DNA of 64,000 nt from Lepisosteus oculatus. Its lineage: Eukaryota; Chordata; Actinopteri; Semionotiformes; Lepisosteidae. Positions 25,258 to 36,932 of this stretch are shown here, piece by piece. The stretch is taken from contig NC_090709.1 of NCBI RefSeq assembly GCF_040954835.1, positions 42,974,490 to 43,038,489 on the forward strand. Reading direction: 5' to 3'. The notes under the pieces were generated by a model. It had not been told where the DNA came from and searched no databases. It worked only from the letters and a program-made list of their open reading frames with translations. A program made the translations under genes and the position numbers. How positions within the stretch are numbered: position 1 is the first letter of the stretch; the number at the start of each line of letters is the position of its first letter.

Positions 25258-28200
25258 TGTGTTTCCTGGTTGTAACGGGTGTCATTCTGGACCTAAACAA
25301 CAGAGAACACCATTGAAATCGCTGGACTGCCTAGCGGACACTTTGTCGCCTTCTTCTGACCTGTAATTAATGTGATTCTCTGAAAACGTGGCACGTTGTA
25401 TCTGTGCTATCTTTATGGAGGGTGACCACACTCATAAGGATCATAGATTCGATCACAAGCATCTAAAAACGAGAATGAGAAAATGACATCACGCTATAAG
25501 GCTGAATGGCACGAATTCTCCTGTTCCTTCTGCAGCAAATGTGAGTTTTTTTGCTTCTTAACACTGAGATAGTTGGAGATATTTGGCAGCTGTGGGATTC
25601 CAACTCAACCCTCAAAGAGACTGGAGCTTTAATCCAGCTCTAAACTAAAAACTGGGTGACTTGTAAGGGCTGGTAGGAGAGGAAAAGAATAAATGCTTCT
25701 TTTTTGGTCTTTAGCTACTAAAAGAAAGGAAAAAATATTTGATTATTATTTATTCACCAGTTGTTTTGATCAAATTATTGTAACGCAGTGCCATATTAAG
25801 GTATAATACGTACATGAACGTCATGTCTGAGTCGATGATGGCAGCTGAGTATCGCTGGAGGACAGTTCATCATGAGTGGGTAAGCCTGCATAATGAGGGA
25901 GAAGAGATCGGCCTCTCTGATGCAGTGTCCAGTGACACTAACCTTCTGTCCTACTGTTCTCTGCTAATGTAGAGGGTGAATGCTTATTTAGGTGAATGTA
26001 AGGTTTCATTCTTGTAAAATATTTCCGAGCACTTTTTTTGTTGCTGAAAATTAATCTTGTGCATTTGAATGAATTCCGATATTGTCACCTAATTCTATAC
26101 ATTGTTTCATCAGACTAGAACTTTTATAGGAGCTCAATTGCATTTATGAATTGCATAGTGATAGTATTTCTTTCCGTTTAAATACTTCAGTCAAAAATGT
26201 AGAGAAGGTGCTCCTGTTTTCACCATTATAAGAACTGTGATGCACCAGTAATATTTACTCTCACAAAAGTATTGTAATTGTATTGTTCTGTTCTGTAACA
26301 ATCTTGAGTGACACAAACCTTCTGTTTTACTGCACTACACTTCTCCAGAGGCCAGTTCAGCACACAAGGATCCTCCGTCAAACAAACACTGCAATCGCTT
26401 GATAAAAGCCATTCCTCATCCTTTCTCTTAGTATTGGTGCAACTTTTGTATCCAAAGAAGGCGATTTGACAATGAAAGGTGCAATCATCTTAAAGAGAGT
26501 CTTCATGAAGGCATGCACAGCTTAAGGCACATGAAGCTGAATCCATGAGCTGATTGACACAAAACAATGTCACTTCACATTATCCGCAAAGCTGTTTTGC
26601 TTGTCTGACCACCTCTTCGTACTTTACAGTGAGCGCATATATTTCAGTTTCTTCTTTTGTATTTTCCTTACTATTTTACTGTCCCTTTCCCCCATGTGGA
26701 GATGTATCCACTGCCAAAACTGCTGTCTGATTATTTAAATTATCTGTAAAACTGTTACATGACTTCATCTAATTGTAAATTTATAAGACAGTCTGTGAGA
26801 CATTTGTGAGAGTAGCTGAATCCCAGGGCTGGTGTGGAATCACACACAGACAGGTCTTCTGTGTGATCTGAATCCCACTGCCCAGAGCTACAGACTGGTC
26901 AAATGGTCACTATTGTAGACACGACCATCGGACAATCGGCTACAAATAATCAATATACTGATCATATTGTCACTACTGGTGTTTATTACATAAATACTAT
27001 ATATAAATAATAAGATAATTCCACACTCATGTGTGTTATAAAACATTTATAAACATTTTGGGAGGCTGACATACAGTAAAGAAAGTAATACTGAAGGGCT
27101 GGAAGTCCTGGAAAGCGTTAATAGAACCTTCTTGCTTTCGACCTGGAACAGAGTCCACAACTGCCAGATCAGTGACCCCTGAGCCCAGTTCACAGAGAGG
27201 AGAACCAGGGGCTTTTCTATGTCTCTAAGAGGGCTGGGAGGAAGGATAAAAGGGGGAAATGTGACATGAGTCCAGGCTGTTCTGTCTGATATTGTTCATG
27301 TAGCAGCACTGATTGTCTGAATATCTTCTGGTTCTGGATTGTGAGGATAGAGAGCAGTACGGAGTTGAGATCCTGTCTGAGTGTGAGTCTGAGCAATGAA
27401 TCTGACTGAGAAAAGAATAATGATTTTTTATTCTGCCTGAGAATTTTCCTGAGAATTTTTCCTGATAATTTTTCTTCTTTTCCAAGTGGTGTTACATCCC
27501 CTTCAGATACTCTACACAGACTGCCAGAGAGAAGAGGAGAGAGAGATGGACAGATAAGAGCACACACAGCAAGAGACACATACGTCTTGATTTACTTTGA
27601 AGCAAGTGTTCATTTCTTTTCAGGAACAAGTTGTTTTTGAACTTCAAGAAATTCATACAACTTCTGAAAGATAAAATACAAATCTTGCTTCTCAGGACAG
27701 AAGAAATGCTGCAAAAAAATGCCAGTGATTTGTGAAAAGCAACGGGAATGTGTCCCTCTGCAGCTGTTAAACAAAGGGCTGGTGGGTCAAACGCACTCAG
27801 GGACGTGCTTCAGATTGTGATGATGTAAACATAATCTCCGCTAAAAATTGAAGGGGTTTCTTCGCAAACCCTCTTGAATGTTGCAGGAAATCTTCGTGTT
27901 TTACTCGTGTGCAACTAAAACAAGTAAACAATTCAGTACCTAAGTCAATGTCCAAGAAAACCATCCTCACGTGTGGAATTTTTCTTTAACTGGCTGTTGG
28001 GAGAATTCATTTATACACCCGTTGTATCCTTAGCAAAAATATTTTAAAATTAGAACACAGATTTGTTGGAGAACGTGACAATCCTTGACAATCATTATTA
28101 AATGACCATTATAGAAATGTGCGTTGATATTTTTAATATGTACCTTAATTGTAATATATATATATAATTGCTTTGATATGGATGTTCATTTGAAGGAATT

Positions 28201-28350
28201 GAGGAAACTATGAAGGATCGCAGAACAACCAAAGATACATTTGGGCATCTGCTATTGGTAAAGATTAACGAATACAGTAAGTGTGAAGCTTGCACATACA
28301 CGAGAGAAAAACATCAGTTTAAATTCACTTCATTAGACTGACGGTGTGTA
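25258..28350. other. Long unannotated stretch
   Basis: I find no convincing coding exon, RNA gene or transposon. Open frames at 27217-27579 (minus) are short and of ordinary composition without recognisable motifs. The composition is AT-rich. Nothing here repeats elsewhere in the window by eye. Confidence 0.3.
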
Positions 28351-28422
28351 TAGCAATGGATGGTTCCGATACATCGACCTCTGGGTTATGGGCCCAGCAC
28401 GCTTCTGCTGCGCCACTCTGAT
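28351..28422 (-). pseudogene. Initiator tRNA-Met(CAT), probably decayed
   Basis: The minus strand follows vertebrate initiator tRNA-Met: CAGAGTGGCGCAGCAGAAGC, the anticodon arm CTGGGCCCATAACCCAG with anticodon CAT, and GAGGTCGATG. The acceptor stem has about two mismatches (ATCAGAG against CATTGCT), the T loop is altered, and no T-run lies close downstream on the minus strand. Internal promoter boxes are mostly kept, so weak expression cannot be excluded. Confidence 0.75.
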
Positions 28423-30073
28423 GACAGCTGTCGTAGTGTGATTCAACACAACTGCTCTATCTTTGCTTTCTAAAAGTGCGCCCGAGATGAAAAGTTTCAA
28501 CGGCAAACACAGACGTCACTTTGAGCACTTGGTCTTTTATAGTACGAATCATCACACGCTGCTCTACATGGGCGTGTCTTCAAGATCGTTGAGAACCAAA
28601 CCTTCTGCTTTCCGAGGCAACTGATTCTTTCCTTGTTAATTCACAAATCTTCAATGGGAATCAGTGAAACGAAAACCAAACACATGTACACACTCGCGTC
28701 CTAGCCTGAAAGAAAAATGATGGAAGCATTTGAGAAATAACAAGAGTAGTCTGAACAGCTCCAGTCTATCAACTGCTCTACAAAGTGATCGCTACTTCCA
28801 CACCCAGTTTATAACGCTGAAAATGATTCAGGAAGCACAGCAAAGTTCAAAAAGCAGTGGTTGAAAAGCGTCTAGATACATAAAATGACAGTTTCTCAAA
28901 AGTAAAATCTTAAGCTTTTAAATATTGTCATCCATATATTTTCGTTTTTCTCTTTTTTACATAACACGCTTTCGAGAAATAGACTGTCTTGTAATGAAGG
29001 CTGCATTAGAAAATGTGTGTCTAAATTAAAATCGGGTTTATGACTTCTGCGTTTTTCAGCTTTCTTAGCGCTTGGGTCTCGATTCAGATATTGCAATGAA
29101 AGCAACAGAGGAGTAAGTTTTCCTTTTCTAAATCAAAGGTGATCTGCTCACAAGGAAGTATAAAAACTTCAGCGTTTACTTTTTGAAGACCGCAAATTGT
29201 CGAAACACTATTGCTTCATAAGCTAATAAGTAAGGTTTCTGAGCACGCATTGTATTACTAATGCTGTTATTAATAAAAAAAAGCTTAAATTCACATAATG
29301 GAATTTGGACGGCTCAAAGTAGTCTATTCCTTGTACAACTAACTTGCCCGCTGAGTAGAGTTTAAAGCAACGGCAGCAGATATAGCAGTAATAGCAACAG
29401 CGTGGTTAGAGTGTCATAATACACTCTATGAAATTATTGCGGCTTCAGATCGTTTTGTTCTGTTGAAGCTGCCTACAGGCTCTGAATTGCTGACATTGGC
29501 TGTGATCTTTTTTCAGGTTTCATGAAATTCTTCACATATTTGAAATATTTAATTCGGGTTCGCCTAATACACGGTGCAAACCGTACCTGCAGCAGAATGC
29601 TGTGGCACATGAAGCCGTTTTGTTTATCGGTTGTAAGGATTTAGGAGCGTACTACAAATCGAGCAAGCGAAAAGAAAGTTAAACAGGAGTCACTTTTTGG
29701 ATTGCTAATTCATTGTGCTCTGCTCGTCTTGGTTCAAATCCTATCCTTGTCATGGTTAAGGCCTGAGACGTGTGTGTTTTTTTCTAAACGGTGTTTGCAT
29801 TTGTTTCCTCTTTACTCCTGTAAACTCAGGATTTTTTTTCCTTGGTGGCAACAATACGCTTCTGTAAATGGTAAACTCTGCTTTCAAATTAGCTGCACCA
29901 GGCATTCGGATACAGAAAAACACAGGGATTTAAAATTCAGGAATATGAATGGCCAATTGCTTACAGCTAGGGTTTTTACGTTTTCTTATTTAGCGATTTG
30001 TGTATCAATCTTTTAACAATTCATTAAAATGCTAACAATATGTAAAATCAAAACAACAGCACCGTTAAATGCT
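28423..30073. other. Unannotated stretch
   Basis: I see no gene. A B-box-like GGTTCAAATCC at about 29732 lacks a recognisable A box, and may be the last scrap of another tRNA gene. Confidence 0.3.
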
Positions 30074-30590
30074 GGGGAGACAGGTAGTTTTTTTTTCCAT
30101 CAGATGCCAATCTCTAATGCTGTGTGTGAGAGCTTACGTACCTTTCCTTTTCTCACATTTTCTGACAACTATTCCAAAGGGGCACCCTGTCAGCTCCTAA
30201 TACTTTTTAAAAGTCTGCCTGCATGTTTGATTATTGTCGTTTTATTTAGAAAAAGTTCAATATTGATCATAACTAAAGAAAATTAGGATCACGAATAAAA
30301 AAAAGGTTGAAGATGCGAGTCGCTCTTGAATCAGAGCTGGGCGACACGGGCTTCTGTTCTGATATGATTGTACGAGAAGCAGGAGGAATCTCTTCTCTCC
30401 TATGGAGCATGAGCTGAATCAGGAGTGAGACATTTCGTATGCTCGTGCATATGTTAACACATGACCTACATCGTAAAACTAAATTAAAAACTAACATTAA
30501 GTTGTCAAAGACATTCATTTATATACAAACAAGAGACAGACATAGTAATGATTCTACATTAACTTGTCCTGCACTGATCAGACTAATTGA
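30074..30590 (+). repeat. Dispersed repeat, copy 2
   Basis: This matches 14074-14600 from GGGGAGACAGGTAG to about GACTAATTGAAATG. The last bases of a tRNA-Asp acceptor arm appear to be carried at its left edge, although no tRNA gene precedes it here. Confidence 0.8.
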
Positions 30591-30597
30591 AATGTAT

Positions 30598-31034
30598 GAA
30601 AGCCCGTTTCCGCCAGGGAGTTACAAAACAACGCGCTATGGTATCGCAGAATTCCGACTAAGTAACTCAGAATTGCGACTTAGTAACTCACAACTCCGAC
30701 TTTATATCTCACATTTGCAACTTCGAAATAACCCATATTTCATTGTCTGTCCTTTTGTTATTGTAACGGATTCGGGTTCTAGCTAGCAAGACCTGGGTTT
30801 GAGCCAATAGAGTGAGGCACGAAGTAGGGTGGGAGCGGCGAGGGCACAAGCCCTAGAACCCGAATTCGTTACAATAACAAAAGGTCAGACAATGAAATAT
30901 GGGCTTTTCGAAGTCGCAAATGTGAGAGATAAAGTCAAAATTCTGAGTTTTTAGGTCGCAATTCTATGATTCTAAGTCACAATTCTGAGATACCATAGTG
31001 CGTTTTTTTTACTCCCTGGCGGAAACGGGCTTCC
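30598..31034. mobile_element. Palindromic MITE, about 437 bp
   Basis: The ends are inverted copies: GAAAGCCCGTTTCCGCCAGG at 30598 and its near-exact reverse complement ending GGGCTTCC at 31034. The inversion continues inwards for most of the element: CTATGGTATC, CAGAATT, CTCACATTTGC, CATATTTCATTGTCTG and TTTTGTTATTGTAACG all recur inverted on the right, leaving a loop of only about 60 bases near 30785-30845. It has no ORF. This is a foldback-type non-autonomous DNA transposon; its superfamily is unclear because I see no firm target-site duplication. Confidence 0.85.
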
Positions 31035-31562
31035 ATAGGTTCTCGGTGCGTCGAAGCAAAAGCAATCTCTGGAAAATCAGACAAATTATCAGATAATGTC
31101 AAAAGCTGATCAGTATTTCTTTACTGGGAAGCAAAGAAATGCTTGTATTACACATTTTAATATGACATGCAATTACACATGAAAAATAGTAAAATTATTT
31201 TAATTGCGGTACGTGTTGATAGAACAGCCCCCTCGATAAAAGAAAGTGTGGACGGACGTGTCGCATGTTCCGTACTCTGTCTGACAGCGAGTTTAACACA
31301 CTTTCCACGGAAATTAGAAACTAATTGAACAATAAATTAATCTGAGCAAATTTTACACGTGTGGGTGATTTAATTCTGTCGAAATTGCGTGGAACTCCTC
31401 CGCTGAGGTCAGATACACACGGGAAAATGTTCAGGCGGCTTCACGGAGTCCCGCCTCAGACTGAAATCAGGTTCTAATTAGACGCTGAGAACAATCCGGA
31501 TCTCTGTATGTAATTGATTGTGTTGATTGTGTGACCAGGTGTGCGGTAACAGGTCCTGCCAG

Positions 31563-31569
31563 TATAAAA
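31563..31569 (+). promoter_or_regulatory. TATA box of the ZP3-like gene
   Basis: TATAAAA lies 103 bases upstream of the ATG at 31672. This fits a transcription start near 31595 and a short 5' UTR. Egg-coat protein genes commonly have TATA promoters. Confidence 0.6.
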
Positions 31570-31671
31570 ACCTAGTCACCGCGTTCACACTTTATGCTTT
31601 CTTGCTTCAACACAGTTTTGTGATTTACTTATTTTACTCCTGTAGCAATTGAGCGGGACGTTAATTTGGCG

Positions 31672-33945
31672 ATGCGCTCGTTTCTCTTTATGCTGTGCCT
31701 GTGCACAGGGGCCGGGCTCCCCGCACTGGTTTCCGCCGGGCCGGCTGGCTGGGACTCTCGGGAATTGGCGCTCCAGGCCGACCTCCCGGCTCCTGAAGAC
31801 GCAGCCCAGTTGGAGGATTTGAACCTGGCAGATGCGCCCTCCGAAGACCTGTCTGCAAGCGAGAACGACTCGCAGTCCTTGGCTCCCGACTTTCGCCGCC
31901 TTCCCGTGTCCAGAGACGCGTACTCGCCCTACTTCGACAAGGAGAAGATGAAGCCCGAAGCCGGCAGCCGCCCCTTACCCGCCTACATCAAGAGCGTCCT
32001 GTTTCCTCCCCAGCGAGGGCGGCAGCCGGCTCGCCCGGCCATCGGGGGCACCCGAGGAGTGGCTGTGTGGTGTGACTCCAGCAGGATGTACGTGAGGGTC
32101 AGTCGGCTCCTGTTCGGCTTCAGCTGTCGGCCATCGGAGGTGACCTTGGGCAACTGCAGCGTCAGCCGAACCACACGCAGTTCCTTCTACTTCATCTACG
32201 GGCTTCACGAGTGCGGCACCGAGCGATCGGTAAGCGGGTCTTCATCTACAGGCAGTGTATTGACGTGAGCTGTAGGGCCAGTGTCGGGGTTGCCTTTCCT
32301 GGGAATATCCCTTCCTCTGTGACCCTGCAGGTTGTCCAGGGCCGCCTGGTGTACTCCAACACTCTCCGCTATGCCCCGCCCTCCTCCAGTGCACCTGTGC
32401 ATCGCTTCATTCCCTTCTCTGTGCCGGTGAAGTGCTCCTACAACAGGTAGGCAGGCCTCTGCTGCTGAGAAGCCACTAGGAAAGTGTCCAGATGCCCCTC
32501 ATCCCCTCTGTTCTGCAGATTCCACTACTCCTACAAGGTTGGCTATGTCCCCACGTGGGCCAGGAGAAGGACCTTCTTCAAGGACCTGAAGAACAAACAC
32601 AGCTTTGTGCTGCTCAGCACCAACTGTAAGCTCCTTGAGTGAGTGGCTCCTCCTGCCTGCAGGGGGTGCTGTGTGCAGGTGTAATGCTGCCTCTCTCTCT
32701 CCAGCCCGCTGGGTCCGGCTCTCTCCTAAGGATGAGTACTTCCTGGGTCAGCCCATGTACTTCCAGGCCACTGCCTACTTTGCCACAGCAGAGCAGAGGC
32801 TGTACATCCACTCGTGTTATGTAACGGAGAAACCAGACCAGCACTCCCAGCCCCGTTTCCCTGTGATCGACAACTTGGGGTACAGCCCCTTCTGGGAGGG
32901 GAGGTGGGCAGGAGCCCTGAGAGCCTGCAGGGGTTCATCCTTGTCCTTGTCCCCAGGTGCATGGTGGACAGCAAGGCAGATGGCTGCCTGTCCAGGTTTG
33001 TCCCCTCCAAGCAGAAGGATGTGCTCCGCTTCACAATTGATGCCTTCCTCTTCCAGAAGAAGCTGTCCAGGAAGGTACTGCTCTCAAAGGCTGCTCGGCC
33101 TTCTTGCTCTACTGATCCATGGTCTGCTTTCACATCCATGATCTAGATGTGAACCAGACTGTGGCAGCTGTAGTGCCTAGAGCTGCCAGCTTGCCTTCAC
33201 TGATGGCAGAAGGTCCTTCTCTGTCCCTCTATTGGCCTTGATCCCTTAATGCTGTGACCTTCCCTCTTGCAGCATGAAGTGACTGAGCTGTACATGCACT
33301 GTGGCTCCTGCTAAAGCAACACCAGGGACCAAGTCCTGCACCTACAACAGGGAGGCTAAGAGGTACTTCTGCAAGGAGCCTGCTGAGGGTGCTCTGGGAC
33401 ATGCCAGGTGGAGGCCTCACCTGTCCTCCTCCTCTCCTCCAGGTGGGAGGAGCTGTATGGTGACCATGAGGTCTGTGCTGTGAGTCCAGGTGTGCTGGCA
33501 GTCGGAATGAAGGTGGGTCTGGTTCTCTATCCCTTGTGGATGCATCTCTGCCCAAGAGACAACCATGCTTGGACAACTGAGGAATGATCCCGTGCTGGAC
33601 AAAGGGACTGTTTAGATGAGTAGACTGTGGGTCTCTGGGTATAGCGGATCCCTCACTCCTGGGTGCTGCTTGTCCACAGGTACCAGGAGCCTGGTGACCA
33701 GCAGTCGGGTGGCTGTGGCACCAGTAGAAGCTCCTCTGGATGTGGGAGCTGACTGGACTGAGGATGAGGAAGGAGACCCTCGGAGCTCCAGTGAAGATGC
33801 TGAGAGCACCAGTGAGGATATGGAGGGAGCAGAGGACTTTGGAGATGTTGGCCAGTGGACAGGTAGGGTCTGGCAGGAGGAGCTCCTGTAGGGGTGGTGT
33901 CCTGCAGTGTAGCTGGATTGTTCTCCTTCCTCCCCAGGTGCCTGA
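31672..33945 (+). CDS. Zona pellucida ZP3-like egg-coat protein, with apparent frameshifts
   Basis: ZP3 proteins polymerise through their ZP domain to form the egg envelope. The start ATG at 31672 is followed by a hydrophobic signal peptide (MRSFLFMLCLCTGAGLPALV). Residues 24-130 are acidic and Pro-rich; the ZP domain begins about residue 131 (WCDSSRMYVRV). Exons by splice sites and matching phases: 31672-32229, 32331-32446, 32519-32625, 32705-32879, 32957-33074, 33273-33362, 33443-33512, 33680-33862 and 33938 to the TGA at 33943-33945. Typical ZP3 words are present: LYIHSCYV, VIDNLGCMVDSK, DVLRFTIDAFLF and WEELYGDHEVC. The frame slips after LYMHC near 33300 and again near 33475, where CCESRC resumes in another frame. 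The acidic tail (TEDEEGD) shows no membrane segment. Either a recent pseudogene or sequence errors explain the slips. Confidence 0.88.
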
Positions 33946-34010
33946 ATGAAGGCTCCAGCCTGGCCCTTGTGACTCTCCTGCCTCCACTTGCCTTGTAATG
34001 GCAACATCTC

Positions 34011-34016
34011 AATAAA
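34011..34016 (+). terminator. Polyadenylation signal of the ZP3-like gene
   Basis: AATAAA lies 66 bases after the inferred stop codon and fits a very short 3' UTR. Confidence 0.7.
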
Positions 34017-34019
34017 GCT

Positions 34020-34809
34020 GTGAAAGACCCTTCTGCCTGCCCTTGTTTCTTTGTGGTTTATAGGTTTGAATGGGAATTCAAGGGAAGTATTTGTGGGGGT
34101 TCCCCTTTCAAGAATGGTTCCCGTATTGCTGCCAATGAGGACTGAAAATGGCTGGAGTAATAAAGCGTTGTACTGGGGGAAGATAGCCGCACTATTCCTT
34201 TGGCAGGTCATTGTGACTTTTTTTACTGGGGGAGAGACAGAGGTGTTCAATATACTGGCAGTCCTCCTGTTTCCTAGAGGGGTAGTGCTTATGGAGTGTC
34301 AGTTGCTACTGTAGTGCCCGGTAAGAGTGAGATCTGATGTCCTATTCTAGGCTGCACAAACTGACTAAAAGAAACACAAGGAAGGGATTATCAACAGGGG
34401 CTTGGTGTAAAGTAGGCCTTCCCTTCCTTAGCAGAGGAACAATTCTGGTGCCCAAACATCAGTGAATAAAGGTACAGTTAGAATCTTGGAGGTCTTGTCT
34501 TATGGGTGTTGGTTTCACAGTATTGGACAGTCACGGGAAGTATTCAGATTGAAACTGGAGATCCCAGTACTTGATCCGGAAGACAGGTGTTCACAACCAC
34601 CTCTACCAGCAGCACAGACTGTGTAGATTGAGACTGAACGCTTACTACACAAAGCCTCTCCACTGTTTCAGTGTCCCATGTCATGAATTTCAAGTGAATT
34701 CTAGTCTCCCGTTGTGACTACCTATAATTTGCACAAATCCTGCTGGCCCACTAACAGTTAATCTTTAGCCCTACTGCAATGCCCTATTAAAGCTTCAAGG
34801 ATTTAGGCT
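34020..34809. other. Unannotated spacer after the ZP3-like gene
   Basis: I see no further exon, RNA gene or transposon that I can name. Repeated GGGG-rich words near 34100-34260 are not a clear repeat. Confidence 0.3.
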
Positions 34810-35190
34810 AAACTATTTTATATAATGGTTCCAAAGGTGGCTTCGCAAAGCACTTGAAATAATTACAATAAGAATACACAGGATAAAACAATTCCAATAG
34901 ACAGAGGAGACCATGGATGGTGGTACTAAGGAAAGTAGAAGCAGAGGGGTAAAGAATGGAACCAGTTCAGTAAAGGCTCTTCTACAGAACAAGGTGTTGA
35001 GTCTGAATTTGAAGGAGTTTAGGGAAGGTGACTCTGGTATCCTTGGGGTGAGAGTTCCAGAGCATGGGGGCATAACAGGAGAAGGCCTTGTCACTCATAC
35101 AGTGTGGATGGGCGTGGGGGACAGTTAGGAGACCAGAATAAGAAGAGCGAAGGTTCTGAGGTGGGGAGTAGGGTGATAATAGATCAAACT
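34810..35190 (-). mobile_element. L2 LINE 3' fragment
   Basis: The minus strand encodes SGTLTPRIPESPSLNSFKFR and LNTLFCRRAFTELVPFFTP, the same C-terminal block as the L2 fragments at 24.5 and 52.3 kb, and ends in the tail AAGTGCTTTGCGAAGCCACC at about 34830-34855. It is an older, independent, 5'-truncated copy. Confidence 0.8.
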
Positions 35191-35696
35191 GCTACTGAGG
35201 TGCAACTGAAATGTGACGGCATGTTCTACAATTTATGCAAGAAAGGGTAATGTTAGGCTTTTATGGACCGTTGGTACAACAGCAGTGCTCAAGGATTCAT
35301 TTCTAATATTGAGGACAATGGGTTATATACCCATCGTTCTTACCAAAGGATCAGAGACCTTTTGCTATATAAAAAGACTCCTTTCCACCACTAATTTATA
35401 CAGGTTTGGTTCATTTGGGTTTTATCAGTTAAACATTTAAGTGAAGTCATTGTCCTGCTCGCGGCCGAGCCCGACACACGGTACCGTCTGGTTTCTGTCG
35501 CTGGGCGCTCACCCTGCGGTCCATATGGGTCCTAATGGCCCAGTATATGGTAGTGCCAATTTCCCTAAGGAAACAAATACTCCACATTAGTCTGAATGCC
35601 ACATTCTTCATTGGTCCCATTACATCACAGAAAAACAAAACTACTCACTCTTTAATCTCGTCTAATCCAAGACGCACCGAATATCACAGTCTTCTT

Positions 35697-35858
35697 TTAA
35701 CACGCGTGCTGTGATTCCACTATGTAGCAGAAATGACAACCGAGGAGCCGAGAGATTATTTCAGCATTTCGCGTCAGAACGGAAAACACAAACGACTAAC
35801 TTGGAATGACTTGCTTTTGACGCTTTTCAAAGCGTTCTTTGTGCACGACGACTGCGCC
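35697..35858 (-). repeat. Inverted scrap of the tRNA macro-repeat
   Basis: This is the reverse complement of about 37742-37900 in unit 1, including GACGCTTTTCAAAGCGTTC, CATTTCGCGTC and CCGAGGAGCCGAGAG. It abuts the start of unit 1, so the left edge of the array is an inverted join. Confidence 0.85.
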
Positions 35859-36031
35859 ACCAAGCAAACTACATAAATATGAGAAAACACGCAAGAGAGT
35901 TGTCACTCAGAGTGTCGAAGGGTCGATGTATACTGGGGCTCAGTTGAAATGCAACGTCAGGACTTTTCCGAATTATGTCACACGAAGAGCGCACAGCCCT
36001 TTCCGCCCTGCCGCGTGTGTCTCGGTAACTC

Positions 36032-36103
36032 GCTGTGATCGTATAGTGGTCAGTACTTTGCGTTGTGGCCGCAACAACCCCGGTTCGAATCCGGGTCACG
36101 GCA
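36032..36103 (+). tRNA. tRNA-His(GTG), unit 1
   Basis: The sequence matches vertebrate tRNA-His: GATCGTATAGTGG D arm with box A, anticodon loop TTGTGGC (GTG) and GGTTCGAATCC B box. The acceptor stem GCTGTGA pairs with TCACGGC with one wobble. TTTT follows at about 36119, a pol III terminator. Confidence 0.93.
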
Positions 36104-36677
36104 GAATAGGGGCGTCTGCTTTTACTACTCGCACGAATGAAGGCAAAAAAAAGCCAATCGACGTGAACGAACGGCGCTTTACAGAGGAGTACTGCCTGAC
36201 TGGATCGTTGATGAACGACAGAGGCCACTCCGACCTCTTCTCGGTTTTCTTCAATGACTTACTAAAGATCTTCTTCACATTCGCCCATGCAGGGGAAGCC
36301 AGTTACACCAAAGCAAACGCAGGAAAGTGCATTTCAAGCAGAGACCAGGAGGGACTTGTTTACACCGAGAGTGGGCGGAGAATGGAACAATGCGCCCAGC
36401 CCTGTTGCTGGAGCCGATTTTTGATGAGCTCTTGGGCTCACTAAGAGGCCCCCGCTGGATGCTAATCTTTCTGTTGTTCTTGCAGGTCCTGCGCTGCTTT
36501 TGAGCCGACAGAGCTCGACCTGGTCTGTCGGCACAGCCCAATTGCAAATGATCGGCTCCGCGTACAGAAGGAACGTGCGTTTGGTACAAGAGTGCACGAA
36601 GGCACCGGAAATACATTGGGAACAAATGACCGGTCGCTCAAGACCTCTGTGAAGTACAGGAGCGTGCAAAACGAGGC

Positions 36678-36750
36678 TGTTTCCGCCCAGTCTCGAACCG
36701 GGGACCTTTCGCGTGTTAGGCGAACGTGATAGCCGCTACACTACGGAAAC
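36678..36750 (-). tRNA. tRNA-Val(AAC), unit 1
   Basis: The minus strand reads GTTTCCGTAGTGTAGCGG, then CGCCTAACACG with anticodon AAC, and GGTTCGAGACTGGG. One T-stem pair is mismatched. The acceptor GTTTCCG pairs fully with CGGAAAC, and TTTT follows downstream on the minus strand. Confidence 0.92.
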
Positions 36751-36859
36751 CTGTAGGGACTGCTGCTGGTGTCTCGCTTGCGTTTCGGGCTGAGAAAGGG
36801 ACGCGTCACTTTAGGCAGGTGGCGCTGGAGAGAGGAACAAAGGGCGCGATGAAACAAAA

Positions 36860-36932
36860 TGCCAAAACCCGGGATCGAACCAGGGACCTTTAGATCTTCA
36901 GTCTAACGCTCTCCCAACTGAGCTATTTCGGC
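36860..36932 (-). tRNA. tRNA-Phe(GAA), unit 1
   Basis: The minus strand matches vertebrate tRNA-Phe: GCCGAAATAGCTCAGTTGGG, GACTGAAGATC with anticodon GAA, and GGTTCGATCCC. In this unit the acceptor 3' half reads TTTTGGC, giving one G-T style change from units 2 and 3 (TTTCGGC). A T-run follows. Confidence 0.94.

Noticed and set aside
25800-25900. A possible C/D box small nucleolar RNA (GATGATGG and CTGA-like words).
   Set aside because: Box spacing and terminal stem do not fit, so the match looks accidental.
29732-29742. A lone B-box word GGTTCAAATCC.
   Set aside because: No A box, anticodon arm or acceptor stem can be drawn around it.
33229-34250. Minus-strand frames of 212 and 252 residues opposite the end of the ZP3-like gene.
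   Set aside because: They are antisense shadows of the GC-rich ZP3-like exons and have no motif of their own.
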